Source of the DNA: CAVYWD01 sp963772225
GTDB taxonomy: Bacteria; Myxococcota; Myxococcia; Myxococcales; UBA5297
DNA length: 64,000 nucleotides
Direction of reading: 5' to 3'
Assembly: GCA_963772225.1 (NCBI GenBank)
Contig: CAVYWD010000006.1
Span: 24,708 to 88,707, forward strand
Shown piece after piece: positions 52,757 through 61,646 of this stretch. The first letter of the stretch is position 1, and each line of letters opens with the position of its first letter. A model generated the notes under the pieces. The model saw only the letters and a program-made list of their open reading frames with translations. It was not told the DNA's origin and did not search any database. Both the position numbers and the translations under genes were made by a program.

Positions 52757-54493
52757 TTATTGCTCCTCGACATGCCAGATCTGAGGCGAGCGGTCGTTGC
52801 AGGTCCACTCCTGGATGGTTCCTCCTGCGGTCGTCGAGCCGCCGGCGTCGTCGAGGCAGAGGCCCCGGGAGTGGAGCAACTCGTAGGAGCCGACGCCGAC
52901 ATTGTGCAGCGTCCACGACTGGACCGCGCTTCCGTCGCAAGGGTCCTGCTCAAGCATCGTGCCCGCCGCCTGCGCCCCCGCGGCGGGCGAAAGGCACAGG
53001 CCGCTGTTCTGCGCTGTCAGGGAAAACGTACCTTCGGCCGCGCGCGCGAAGGTCCAGCGCTGCTGCCCCGTGCCGTCGCACGTCCACTGCTGAACCCTGC
53101 CGCCCGCCGCCAGCGAGCCGCTGGCGACGTCGAGGCACATTGCACTCTGCGTGTTGACGAGGCGATACGTGCTCCCGCTCTGCACACCGGTCGCGTCGCC
53201 CGTGCCCAGGAGAGGGCCTCTGGCGAAGTAGCTTCGGCAGATGGCGCCGTCCCAGCGCGACGACACCTCGAGCCCCACGGCGCCGTCGTCGAGCGGAACG
53301 AGCGCAGAGCTGTAGTTGGGACAGAAGTTGTCGTAGGGTGCCGGGACGACCGGGGCTGGGGCTGGGATGCCGTACCAGAAGTTCTTCCCGGCCTCGGCAT
53401 TCGCCATGACGAAGTTGCCGTTCTCAGCGGCAACCTGGCCACTCGCTTCCAAGGTGACCTGGCCGACGAGGAAAAGACGGCCTTCCTGGCCGGGAGCGCT
53501 GCTCCACGCGAGCGTGGGGGCGTGCTGGAAATACTTGCCGTCGACCGTGCTCGGGCGGAGGCCGATGTTGGTCGGGTCGCCCCAGTCCCAGCCGTCGGCC
53601 GACATCCGAAGGTGGGCGGTGCAGCTATCCCCTGGCACGCCGCAGACTTCGTACGACATGAAGAAGGTGCCTGGTCCAGGGCGCACGCTGGCCATGCCCG
53701 CCCGGTAGCCCGCCGTCGGCAGTGCCACCGTGTCCTTGCGCGCGCCCCACGTGATCCCGTCGCTCGTGCGCACCGCCGCGAGCTTCTGGCTGTGGGCGGG
53801 GTCGGTCTCGTCGGAGAAGTGGCAGACGAGCGTGCCGTCATCGAGCATCGAGAACTCGGGTTCCCAAAGCCCTTTCCCCGGCGCGTGCGGGACGCCGGCC
53901 ACGTAGGCGGTCGAGAGGGGCGACCAAGTCCTTCCGCCGTCGACGCTGCTCCAGACCGGGAGCGCCATCGGCTGCGCAGCCTGGTCGCCACCCACCGACG
54001 CCGACCAGAGAAGCGCGCCCACCGGCAGCTCGCCGACCGCCTTGGGCAATTCGAAGAGTGTAGCGCAGCAAAGGCCGCCGCTCGCCAGAGGTTCGTCGAT
54101 CGCGCCGATGACGTGGAAGGAGAGAGCATCGTCGGTGCTCTCGAGGATCGTTCCGCCGACATGGCCGCTCGCCTGCTTGGTGACCACCGAGGCGATGAGG
54201 ACCCCGTTCGAGCGGCGAAGCGCGCGCGGGTAGAAGCTGCCGGCGGGCACGGGTAGCAGAGGCTGCAGGGCGGTCGTCACGGGCAGCGGCACAGACGCGT
54301 CGCCGCCGGCGTCCGGCGCTGTCGAGGCATCCGACGAGGGCTGCACCGAGTCGATGGAGCGAGCGCCACACGCGAAGAGCGCGAGCAGCACGGACAGCGG
54401 CGCCAGGTCCCGACACCGCCAGGCCAAGCGCCGCGCTCGCGTGTGCGCTCTCTCGCTTCGCTCGGGCACGCCGCTCATCATATTCGGCTGCAT
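52757..54493 (-). CDS. Sialidase-like lipoprotein with ricin-B lectin domain
   Basis: A 578-residue protein from ATG 54493 with GAGG upstream. The lipobox LFAC ends a signal peptide that follows an Arg-rich start. The N-terminal ~370 residues look like a six-bladed propeller: an Asp-box SSVDGGRTW, then MLDDGTLVCHFSDE, RTSDGITWGAR, HLRMSADGWDWGDP. The last ~130 residues form a ricin B-type beta-trefoil with three QxW-type repeats (QQRWTF, VQSWTL, PQIWHV) and Cys-Leu motifs. This suggests a surface glycan-binding or glycan-cleaving protein. Catalytic residues of sialidases could not be verified, so it may be binding-only. Confidence 0.82.
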   Translation of the reverse strand: MQPNMMSGVPERSERAHTRARRLAWRCRDLAPLSVLLALFACGARSIDSVQPSSDASTAPDAGGDASVPLPVTTALQPLLPVPAGSFYPRALRRSNGVLIASVVTKQASGHVGGTILESTDDALSFHVIGAIDEPLASGGLCCATLFELPKAVGELPVGALLWSASVGGDQAAQPMALPVWSSVDGGRTWSPLSTAYVAGVPHAPGKGLWEPEFSMLDDGTLVCHFSDETDPAHSQKLAAVRTSDGITWGARKDTVALPTAGYRAGMASVRPGPGTFFMSYEVCGVPGDSCTAHLRMSADGWDWGDPTNIGLRPSTVDGKYFQHAPTLAWSSAPGQEGRLFLVGQVTLEASGQVAAENGNFVMANAEAGKNFWYGIPAPAPVVPAPYDNFCPNYSSALVPLDDGAVGLEVSSRWDGAICRSYFARGPLLGTGDATGVQSGSTYRLVNTQSAMCLDVASGSLAAGGRVQQWTCDGTGQQRWTFARAAEGTFSLTAQNSGLCLSPAAGAQAAGTMLEQDPCDGSAVQSWTLHNVGVGSYELLHSRGLCLDDAGGSTTAGGTIQEWTCNDRSPQIWHVEEQ

Positions 54494-54921
54494 GGGGTCC
54501 TCGGCGCGGGCGGAGATGAGGGCGATTGGGAGATCTAAGCGGATCCAAGCGGGGCTAGCCGCCATTCGCAGATCACGCGAGTCGCAGCCAGCCCGCCTGT
54601 TGAGGCTGTGACGATCCCTTGCCTCCTCGAAGGCATTAGTCGCCTTCAGTATCGCTGTAGCGGACGAGTCCCGTCCAAACTCGAACTGCCGCGGCCCTAT
54701 ACCGAGAAGCCATCCCCAACCAATTGTAAGCGCATAGCAGAGAGATTGAGCGCGTTCCCAATATGTTGAACGAAGCCGCTCCGCGGCAGCTGGCTGAGGT
54801 GATCCGGGGACCTTGAGGAAGGACGTTTCCTCGGTCTCGGAGCCAATTCCATCGACCCTTGTGGAACCGGGCGCCGGTTGCCGCCGACGCCCGGCAACAA
54901 CCAACCACAAGGAGCGACGTG

Positions 54922-55782
54922 ATGGGCGAACTCTACCAGAAGATGCAGCTGGACTTGGCGATCAAGAACCTCGCGCCGGTGACGCGCAAGGAGTACCTGC
55001 GCTGCTGCTGCAACTACGTGCGCTACCACATGCGCTCGCCGCGGGCGATGGGGGTGTCCGATATCAAGGACTTCCTCGGCCAGCTGGTACGTGAAGGCGC
55101 GGGCCCGGAGACGCTGAAAATGCACGTCGCCGGGGTGAAGTTCCTCTACGGCGTCACGCTCGATCGCCAGCAGGTCGCCGACAAGATCCCCTGGCCGAAG
55201 GTGCCGCATAAACAGCCGGACATCTTGAGCCTCTCGGAGGTGGAGCGGCTGTTGGCGGCGGGCGCTCAGAGCTTGATCCCGTCGATGGTGGCGATGACGG
55301 CCTACGCCGGCGGGCTGCGGGTCGGCGAGGCGTGCCGGCTGCGCCCCGAGGACATCGACAGCGCGCGCATGCTGATTCACGTGCGGCTGGGCAAGGGCAA
55401 GAAGGACCGGTTCGTCATGCTCAGCGAGCAACTCCTCAAGGTGCTGCTGGCCTACTGGAAGCAGTTGCGGCCCCAGGGCGGCTGGATGTTCCCGGGGCGC
55501 AAGAAGGGCGAGCCGCTTTCGCGCGCCGCGGTGGGCAATGCGCTCAAGAGCGCGGCGAAGAAGGCGGGAATCAAGAAGCGCATCACGCCGCACCTGTTGA
55601 GACACTCCTTCGCCACCCACCTTCTGGAGGCGGGCACCGATATCCGCGTCATCCAGGTCCTGCTTGGCCACGGCTCGATCCGCACCACCGCGCGCTACAC
55701 CCGGGTAAGCGCCCGCCATATCGCCAGCGTCGAGAGCCCGCTCGACCGGATCCGCGCTCCGCAGCTCCCCGTGCGTCGGTAG
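54922..55782 (+). CDS. Tyrosine recombinase of the IS91-type element, copy 1
   Basis: A 286-residue integrase from ATG 54922 with AAGGAG 7 bases upstream. It has an N-terminal SAM-like core-binding domain (TRKEYLRCCCNYVRYHMRS) and a catalytic domain with Arg in GGLRVGEACRL, HLLRHSFATHLLEAG, LLGHGSIRTTARYTRVS (His-x-x-Arg, His and nucleophile Tyr). All catalytic residues are intact. It sits 3 bases before the transposase fragment, so the two were co-translated. The same gene pair is seen twice more at the right end. It may resolve or circularise element copies. Confidence 0.9.
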   Translation: MGELYQKMQLDLAIKNLAPVTRKEYLRCCCNYVRYHMRSPRAMGVSDIKDFLGQLVREGAGPETLKMHVAGVKFLYGVTLDRQQVADKIPWPKVPHKQPDILSLSEVERLLAAGAQSLIPSMVAMTAYAGGLRVGEACRLRPEDIDSARMLIHVRLGKGKKDRFVMLSEQLLKVLLAYWKQLRPQGGWMFPGRKKGEPLSRAAVGNALKSAAKKAGIKKRITPHLLRHSFATHLLEAGTDIRVIQVLLGHGSIRTTARYTRVSARHIASVESPLDRIRAPQLPVRR

Positions 55783-55785
55783 CCT

Positions 55786-56109
55786 TTGGGCTGCCAGGCC
55801 TTGCCCTCGCCCGGCGGCGCCGGGCAGGGAGGGCCTCGCCTCACGGTCGGCGACATCTTTCGGGCCTACGGCGAGGCCTACCGGAAGCGCCATGCGCTGA
55901 GTGAGCCGCAGCGCATGGCGATGAGAGCCATCGAGGTCTGCCGGACTCCGGTCCTGGGCGGGCGGGTGGAGGTGTACGACCGGTGCGGGCACCAGGAGGT
56001 CTTCTATGGCTCCTGCCGCAATCGCCACTGCCCCACCTGCCAGAGCTTGTCGCAGGCGCGGTGGATCGAGAACCGCCTGGAGCGGCTCTTGCCCACCGAC
56101 TACTTCCAC
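55786..56109 (+). pseudogene. 5' fragment of IS91-family transposase, copy 1
   Basis: Encodes the zinc-binding N terminus only: VYDRCGHQEVFYGSCRNRHC then PTCQSLSQARWIENRLERLL and PTDYFH. Intact IS91-type transposases continue YFHVVFTLP and reach a catalytic HUH domain; here the sequence departs right after YFH into the RIT terminus. TTG at 55786 is the probable start. Nonfunctional. Confidence 0.85.
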
Positions 56110-56578
56110 TATCCCGAGATCGCGGTTATGTGTAGTTGGCGAGTCTGCGCCGACTGAAAGTGAGCGATTGACGCTCGGCATAAGAATCATCGAGGCGATG
56201 CCTACAGCGACCCAAGGAAGGCGAGAACATCTGGTCGCGGCCGCCACTTGGGTTCCCGCGTACCTGTGAGTCCGGCGCGGCGCCAGAAGGCGTCGAGCAC
56301 ACGGCGCTTCATTCGGAGATTGGTCTTCGTGTAGCGGCCCGTTGTAGCGATGCTCTCGTGCCCGAGATAGTCGCGGATCACAGTGAGATCGACGCCGGCC
56401 TGGAGGAGGGCAACGGCACAACTGTGGCGCATGACGTGAGGGGTGACGCGCTTGCGCTTGAGGATTGGCAGGTCGCGCGCGGCGCGTTGGAGGTACTTGT
56501 CGAGGATGTAGGCGGCACCGTCGCGGCTCAGAGGTTGTCCTCGGGCACTGCGAAACACATGGCCGTCCGGGAGCGGTG

Positions 56579-56838
56579 GGGACAGATCCTCGAGCCGCCT
56601 GAGCGTGGTAGCCGTGTCCGGCCAGAGCGGGCAGATGCGATCCTTGCGACCTTTGCCGTGGAGGTGGACCTGGAACGGGCGAGCGAGTTGCAGGTTGTCG
56701 CGACGGACTGCGATCGCTTCACCGATGCGCGCGCCGGTGTTGTACAGGAATAGAAGGAGGGCGTGGTCGCGTATCCCGCTGGCTCTGCGACGGTCGGGCT
56801 GCCGCAACAATACGCGCACCTCCTCAGGCTCCAGATAG
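56579..56838. repeat. 260-bp direct repeat flanking the IS, left copy
   Basis: Identical by eye to 58366-58625 at a constant offset of 1787. It abuts the left inverted repeat of the insertion sequence exactly, so it behaves as a very long target-site duplication. Confidence 0.92.
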
Positions 56839-58365
56839 CAGCCCTTTAAAGGTCGTAAGTAGTTGGTGTTGCTGCGGGATTTCGACTCTATTGTGCGGGT
56901 CCTGAGAATCTGCCATGGATCTGGCCTCTCCTGGGCGCGTCCAAACCGGGGCGCCCGTCGAAAGGCCAACGCATGATTCTTGGCAAGGTGTTCGCTCCGT
57001 TCATTGAACAGAGCCCGATTAGCGTGATGGCGCGTGGGACACTCGAGCATGCGCTGCGCTCCGAAGATGTTGATGCCGTGTTTGGCGCGAGCGCTGAAAC
57101 GCAATACACGCGGACGCTGCTGTTCTCCACAGTCGTCGACTTGATGAGCCTCGTGGTTCACCGCATCCGGCCGTCGCTTCACGCCGCCTATCAAGCCAAT
57201 CGGCGCCGAATTGAGGTCTCGGTACAGTCGCTGTACAACAAGGTCGACGGAATCGAGCCGGGGGTCGGTGCGGCATTGGTCAAGCACGTCGCCGGTCGCA
57301 CTGTTCCGTTGATCGAAAGCATGAAGGCATCGCTTCCGGAACTCCTTCCAGGGTATCGAGCTCGGATCCTCGACGGGAATCACCTGGCGGCCACGGAGCA
57401 TCGGATTTCCGAGCTGCGCAAGACCGCAGCGGGCCCGCTGCCAGGGTTTGCATTGGTCGTGCTGGATCCGCGCCTCCTGCAAGTAACCGATGTGATCCCT
57501 TGCGAGGATGGCCACGCCCAGGAGCGCTCGCTCACTGAAGCGGTGTTGGCGAAGGTCGCGCCGAGGGACGTGTGGATCGCTGACCGCAACTTCTGCACCT
57601 GCGCCCTGCTCTTCGGCATCGCCCGTCGAGAGGGGCTCTTCATCGTCAGGCACCACCGCATCAATGTGCCGTGGAAACCGATCAGCCGTCTTCGTCGCTG
57701 CGGCACCATCGACGGCGCCGAGGTTTGGGAACAGGAGGTGAAGCTGAGGGATGACACCGGGAACTCGCTCCTCGCCCGCCGTATTACCCTGAAGCTTCAG
57801 AAGGCGACGCGTGATGGCGACCGGGAACTTCACATCCTGACGAATCTCCCACCAGATACTCTCGGCACAACCGTCGGCGCTGTCTACCGAAAGCGGTGGG
57901 GCATCGAGTTGGCATTTCAGGAGCTGGAGGCAACCCTGGAAGGCGAGCTCAATACGTTGGGCTATCCGAAGGCAGCGCTCTTCGCGTTCTGTGTGGCCTT
58001 GGTCGCCTACAACGTTCTCTCGGTCATCAAGGCCGCCTTGCGCGCCGAGCACGGAGCCGAAAAGATCCAAGAAGAGGTATCGGCCTATTACCTGGCCGAC
58101 GAAATCGCCGGCACCCGGCGAGGCATGGAGATCGCGATCCCGCCCAAAGCGTGGCGAGTATTCCAGGCAGCCCCAACCAGCGAGGTCGCCAAGGTGCTTG
58201 TCGACCTCGCTGGAGAAGTTGACTTGCTGAAGTTCCGTCGACATCCACGTGGTCCAAAGAAGCCGCGGCAACCGAGAACCTTCAACCGAAGACACCCTCA
58301 TGTTTCCACTGCTCGCTTGCTAGCACTGCGGAAAACAAAGAGAAAGAACGCACCTTGAAAGGGCT
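56839..58365 (+). mobile_element. IS4-like insertion sequence with terminal inverted repeats
   Basis: A ~1.53-kb element with termini CAGCCCTTTAAAGGT (left) and, read inward from the right, CAGCCCTTTCAAGGT. It has one transposase gene. It is inserted in the third RIT recombinase and flanked by 260-bp direct repeats. Its GC content is lower than the surroundings, consistent with recent arrival. Confidence 0.9.
56973..58358 (+). CDS. IS4-like DDE transposase
   Basis: A 461-residue transposase from ATG 56973. The DDE triad is visible as Asp in RARILDGNHLA, Asp in DVWIADRNFCTC, and Glu in the Y-R-E-K-like helix YRKRWGIELAFQELEATL. The N-terminal ~130 residues (SLYNKVDGIEPGVGAALVKH) form the DNA-binding part. 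Length and motif order fit the IS4 superfamily. The reading frame is complete and lies wholly between the inverted repeats, so the element may still be active. Confidence 0.9.
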   Translation: MILGKVFAPFIEQSPISVMARGTLEHALRSEDVDAVFGASAETQYTRTLLFSTVVDLMSLVVHRIRPSLHAAYQANRRRIEVSVQSLYNKVDGIEPGVGAALVKHVAGRTVPLIESMKASLPELLPGYRARILDGNHLAATEHRISELRKTAAGPLPGFALVVLDPRLLQVTDVIPCEDGHAQERSLTEAVLAKVAPRDVWIADRNFCTCALLFGIARREGLFIVRHHRINVPWKPISRLRRCGTIDGAEVWEQEVKLRDDTGNSLLARRITLKLQKATRDGDRELHILTNLPPDTLGTTVGAVYRKRWGIELAFQELEATLEGELNTLGYPKAALFAFCVALVAYNVLSVIKAALRAEHGAEKIQEEVSAYYLADEIAGTRRGMEIAIPPKAWRVFQAAPTSEVAKVLVDLAGEVDLLKFRRHPRGPKKPRQPRTFNRRHPHVSTARLLALRKTKRKNAP

Positions 58366-58625
58366 GGGACAGATCCTCGAGCCGCCTGAGCGTGGTAGCC
58401 GTGTCCGGCCAGAGCGGGCAGATGCGATCCTTGCGACCTTTGCCGTGGAGGTGGACCTGGAACGGGCGAGCGAGTTGCAGGTTGTCGCGACGGACTGCGA
58501 TCGCTTCACCGATGCGCGCGCCGGTGTTGTACAGGAATAGAAGGAGGGCGTGGTCGCGTATCCCGCTGGCTCTGCGACGGTCGGGCTGCCGCAACAATAC
58601 GCGCACCTCCTCAGGCTCCAGATAG
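58366..58625. repeat. 260-bp direct repeat flanking the IS, right copy
   Basis: Partner of 56579-56838; it begins right at the right terminal inverted repeat (one G shared). It encodes recombinase residues from YLEPEEVRVLLRQPDRRR to LRRLEDLS. Confidence 0.92.
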
Positions 58626-59001
58626 GTAGCGACCGGCGAGGCCGTTTTCTTGAAGGGGAGGGAGAGGACGCGCTGGTACTGGGCGCCACGAGATGGGTCG
58701 TTGCGCACGAGGTAGCGGAAGAACGTGCGAATCGCAGTCAACCGCAGGTTCCGCGTGGCGACGGCGTTGCGCCGACTCGACTCGAGGTGATCGAGGAATC
58801 CGAGGACTTGCTCGACGGTGAGATCCTCCAGACGCAGGCGGGCCACATCTGCTCCGCACGTGTCTCCCAGAAAGGAGAAGAACAGGCGCAGAGCGTCACG
58901 ATAGGCGAGCACGGTGTGCCTGCTGGCATTTCGCGTCCGTCCCAGGTGCTCGCGAAAGAATGATTCCACCAAGGGGAAGATCGAATCGGGGTCTCGATGA
59001 C

Positions 59002-59984
59002 TCATGGGCGCTCCCTTCGGCGGAACCGCGCAGCGAACCGGCTGCTTGCGACGCGCAGCAAGTCCGGGCTCGCGGTGAGATAGGTTTCCGTACCCAACAG
59101 GTCCTCGTGGCCCATGTAGGCGGACAGCCACGGCAAGCGGGCGTGCAAGTCGACTCCCTCCCGATACCAGCGCGCCAAGCGGTGCGACGCGAAGGCGTGG
59201 CGAAGGTCCATGACTCGTGGCCCCCCAGGGCCGGCGGTGGGCTTGAGTCCGAGCCGCTGCCAGAGACGTCGAAATACCTCCCCGACCCCGCGGCGGGTGT
59301 AACCGCGACCGTCGGGCCGCACGAAAAGAGGACTGGTGGTTGAGCTGGAACCGAATGCGAGGCGCACGCGAAGGTAGGACTTGATCTGTCGGGCCAGCCC
59401 ATCCCGAAAGGGAACCCATCGAGACTTTCCCTTGCTCTCGGAGATAAAGAAGGTCCGCCCGCGCACGTCGACCTCGCGCAGGGTGAGACGAATGGCCTCG
59501 CCGGGTCGCAGACCAGTGCAGAAGAGCACGAGGAGGAGTGTGCGGAAGGTGGCTCGACGAAGCGGAGCATTGGGGCCCGGCAAGGTCCTCGTCTCGCGCC
59601 CCAGTCGGCGGATATCCTGGACCGACAACGGATACGGCCGAAAGTGCGACCTTCCCGTCACGACGATGTCATCTCCGGGAACGAAGCCCTCGATGCCACG
59701 TCGACGGCGGAACAGGCAGAACTGACGGACGACCGACAGCATGACGTGGTTCGTGCCTGGCTTCCGGACCGCGCGGCGCAGCCAGCGCACCACCGCGCGC
59801 TCCAGCGAAATCTCGCCGTGCTCGGCAGCATCCTGAGCCGCCAGCCGGTCAAAGGGTCAAAGCTCCGGAGATGCTGCTCTTGCGTCTGATAGCGACGGCC
59901 GAGAGCTCGTTTCCACACGAGGAACTCCTCCAGTTCCAAGGCAATCGGGCTGTGGCTGTGGAATGGCCTGCGCATCAAGGCCAT
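59002..59984 (-). pseudogene. Second RIT tyrosine recombinase, frameshifted
   Basis: ATG at 59984 (MALMRRPFHSHSPIALELEE) overlaps the first recombinase end by 10 bases. Near 59847-59861 a 7-base tandem duplication (TTTGACC on the minus strand) shifts the frame after QEQHLRSFD. Downstream the catalytic domain is intact: TGLRPGEAIRL, DLRHAFASHRLARWY, YMGHEDLLGTETYL. The stop overlaps the third gene start (ATGA). The duplication is a typical slippage mutation, so the gene is probably dead unless the downstream part is translated from an internal start. Confidence 0.78.
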
Positions 59985-61195
59985 GGGAGAGAGACCTCGC
60001 GCAGCCGCTCGGTAGCCACACGGGCGTACGCCGAAATTGACCGAGGGTCGCTGTGGCCGAGGATGTCGCTGACGACCTTGGACGGCGCCGCCGCCTCGAT
60101 CTGGCGACTCGCATGACTCCGGCGAAGGGCATGCGGACCAAAGAACCGGGCGGGAACTCCCGCGGCGGCGGCGTACCGCTGCAGCCGTACACGCAAGGCG
60201 TTGATGCGACACGAGACGTATGGGGGAAGGCCTCGGACGAATAGCGCTCGCGTGGGGCTGCGTCGAGGGCGACCGCTTTGCAGGTACGAAGCCAGTGCCT
60301 GCCCCACGGGACCCAGCAACGGCACAACGGTCTCGACACCTGTTTTGGGGCGAACGATTCGAAGGGTCCCTGCATCCCAGTCCACGTCATCCAAGCGCAG
60401 TGCGAGCACCTCCGCGCCCCCCATCCCGTACGCCGCCATCAGGAGGGTAGCGGCGTAGTCGCGTTTCCCGAGAGCGGTGTGGCGATCGATCGCGCTGAGC
60501 ACTCGACGGACATCGTGCCAGGGGACGACGCGAAGTGGTCGAGCGTGACGTCGTCCCAGCGGCGCAAGCACCGAGGGGGCAAGGTCGATGGGAATCACGT
60601 GGGTCGCGTGAAGGAACCGCAGGAACGACCGCAAGCGTGAGCAAACGCCAATCAGTGTGACTGGGGTGGAGGTCTTCGCGACATCAACGAGGAATCCGTC
60701 GATTGTCGCCAGCGTAATGGACGAAAGAGGCCGTCGTCGGTGCCGCAGCCACCGGAGAAACTGACCAATGACCTCACACTCCCTGTGCAGTGTCGTGTCC
60801 TTGACCCCACGCCACTTTCGGCCGAACTCGCAGTACCGCGCCAACGCTTCGTCGATGGGGCCACGCCTCTTCGGCTGAAACCAGTCCGGCACAGGCAAAC
60901 CCAAGACCGCGACCGCTTTCGCCCAAGCATGGACCGAACTTCTCGCCTCCTCGACGCACTGGGCGACATCGCGACCACGCCGACGGGCGTATGCTCTCGC
61001 GAATCGGTCAACACTGCAGCGCGTGAGACGGCTGACCTCATTCACACCAAGGCGACAGCAATGCGAACGATACCGATCAACGCACTTGAGGTGGTGGCGG
61101 ATAGTTGAATTCGTGAGACCTGTGTCGTGCCATACCCCCGCGACAAGAGCTCGTATGCGGTCTCGCTTCTGTCTGGATGACGAGCGTCGAGGCAT
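59975..61195 (-). CDS. First RIT tyrosine recombinase
   Basis: A 406-residue recombinase from ATG 61195. An N-terminal core-binding domain (KCVDRYRSHCCRLGVNEVSR) and a second helical domain lead into the catalytic part: AAYGMGGAEVLALRLDDVDW, PHALRRSHASRQIEA (His-x-x-Arg), DILGHSDPRSISAYARV (His, Tyr). At the first catalytic Arg position, where relatives have L-R-x-x-E, this protein reads M-G-G-A-E, so the Arg appears replaced by Gly. It may therefore be inactive as a strand-cleaving enzyme. First gene of the trio, overlapping the second. Confidence 0.85.
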   Translation of the reverse strand: MPRRSSSRQKRDRIRALVAGVWHDTGLTNSTIRHHLKCVDRYRSHCCRLGVNEVSRLTRCSVDRFARAYARRRGRDVAQCVEEARSSVHAWAKAVAVLGLPVPDWFQPKRRGPIDEALARYCEFGRKWRGVKDTTLHRECEVIGQFLRWLRHRRRPLSSITLATIDGFLVDVAKTSTPVTLIGVCSRLRSFLRFLHATHVIPIDLAPSVLAPLGRRHARPLRVVPWHDVRRVLSAIDRHTALGKRDYAATLLMAAYGMGGAEVLALRLDDVDWDAGTLRIVRPKTGVETVVPLLGPVGQALASYLQSGRPRRSPTRALFVRGLPPYVSCRINALRVRLQRYAAAAGVPARFFGPHALRRSHASRQIEAAAPSKVVSDILGHSDPRSISAYARVATERLREVSLPWP

Positions 61196-61319
61196 GCTGC
61201 AATCTGTGAGTGCTCAAGGCTCCCGGGGAACCGTAGGCCCCCGATTTTATGCCGAGCACAGCTGCCTCCCTCTCCTCACAGCAGACAGGCGAGCGCCACA
61301 TAACCGCGATCTCGGGATA

Positions 61320-61643
61320 GTGGAAGTAGTCGGTGGGCAAGAGCCGCTCCAGGCGGTTCTCGATCCACCGCGCCTGCGCCAGGCTCTGGCAAGTCGGGCA
61401 ATGCCGGTTGCCGCACGAGCCGTAGAGGGCCTCGCGATGGCCGCATCGGTCGCATACCTCCACCCGCCCGCCCAGGACCGGAGTCCGGCAAGCCTCGATG
61501 GCCCACATCGCCTTGCGCTGAGGCTCACTCAGCGCGTGGCGCTTCCGATAGGCCTCGCCATGGGCCCGAAAGATGTCGCCAACGGTCAGGCGAGGCCGCC
61601 CCGGCCCGGCGGCGCCGGGCGCGGGGTAGGCCGCGCAGATCAC
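61320..61643 (-). pseudogene. 5' fragment of IS91-family transposase, copy 2
   Basis: About 108 residues from GTG 61643: VCDRCGHREALYGSCGNRHC then PTCQSLAQARWIENR, ending LLPTDYFH at the RIT border. One zinc-site neighbour differs from copy 1 (SCGNRHC versus SCRNRHC). The catalytic domain is absent. Confidence 0.85.
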
Positions 61644-61646
61644 CGG

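Larger units (their letters stand above)
54765..56109 (+). mobile_element. Two-gene tyrosine-recombinase/IS91-type element, copy 1 (truncated)
   Basis: Left terminus GTTGAACGAAGCCGCT (54765), with a palindrome-prone GCCGCtccGCGGC, is shared with copies 2 and 3. It is followed by a ~155-bp leader, the recombinase gene and the start of an IS91-type transposase. Homology stops at 56109, where the RIT element begins. About 70% identical at protein level to copies 2 and 3, hence a diverged relative rather than a recent duplicate. Confidence 0.75.
56202..59005 (-). pseudogene. Third RIT tyrosine recombinase, split by an IS
   Basis: The 5' part (59005 to 58366) and 3' part (56578 to 56202) together give exactly 1017 bases, or 338 residues, in frame once the IS and one repeat copy are removed. 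The rebuilt protein has NTGARIGEAIAV (catalytic Arg), HVMRHSCAVALLQAG (His-x-x-Arg) and YLGHESIATTGRYTK (His, Tyr). ATG at 59005 overlaps the second recombinase stop by 4 bases, as is typical of RIT elements. As it stands, the IS terminates the protein after LEDLSQPFQG. Confidence 0.85.
56110..61319 (-). mobile_element. Recombinase-in-trio (RIT) element interrupted by an IS
   Basis: Three consecutive, overlapping tyrosine recombinase genes on the minus strand define a RIT element. Both ends start with the same sequence inward, TATCCCGAGATCGCGGTTAT(GTG), and carry an inner CTCGGCATAA at 62-73 bases. Each end thus has a TTATG...CATAA pair, a plausible recombinase site. Without the IS and one 260-bp repeat copy the element is ~3.4 kb, normal for RIT elements. 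It lies between two inverted transposase 5' halves, both broken after the YFH codons. Confidence 0.8.

Noticed and set aside
56110..61319. Interpreting the three recombinases as an integron or phage integration module
   Set aside because: No attC-like sites, cassette array or phage genes; tandem overlapping Tyr recombinases with matching termini fit a RIT element.
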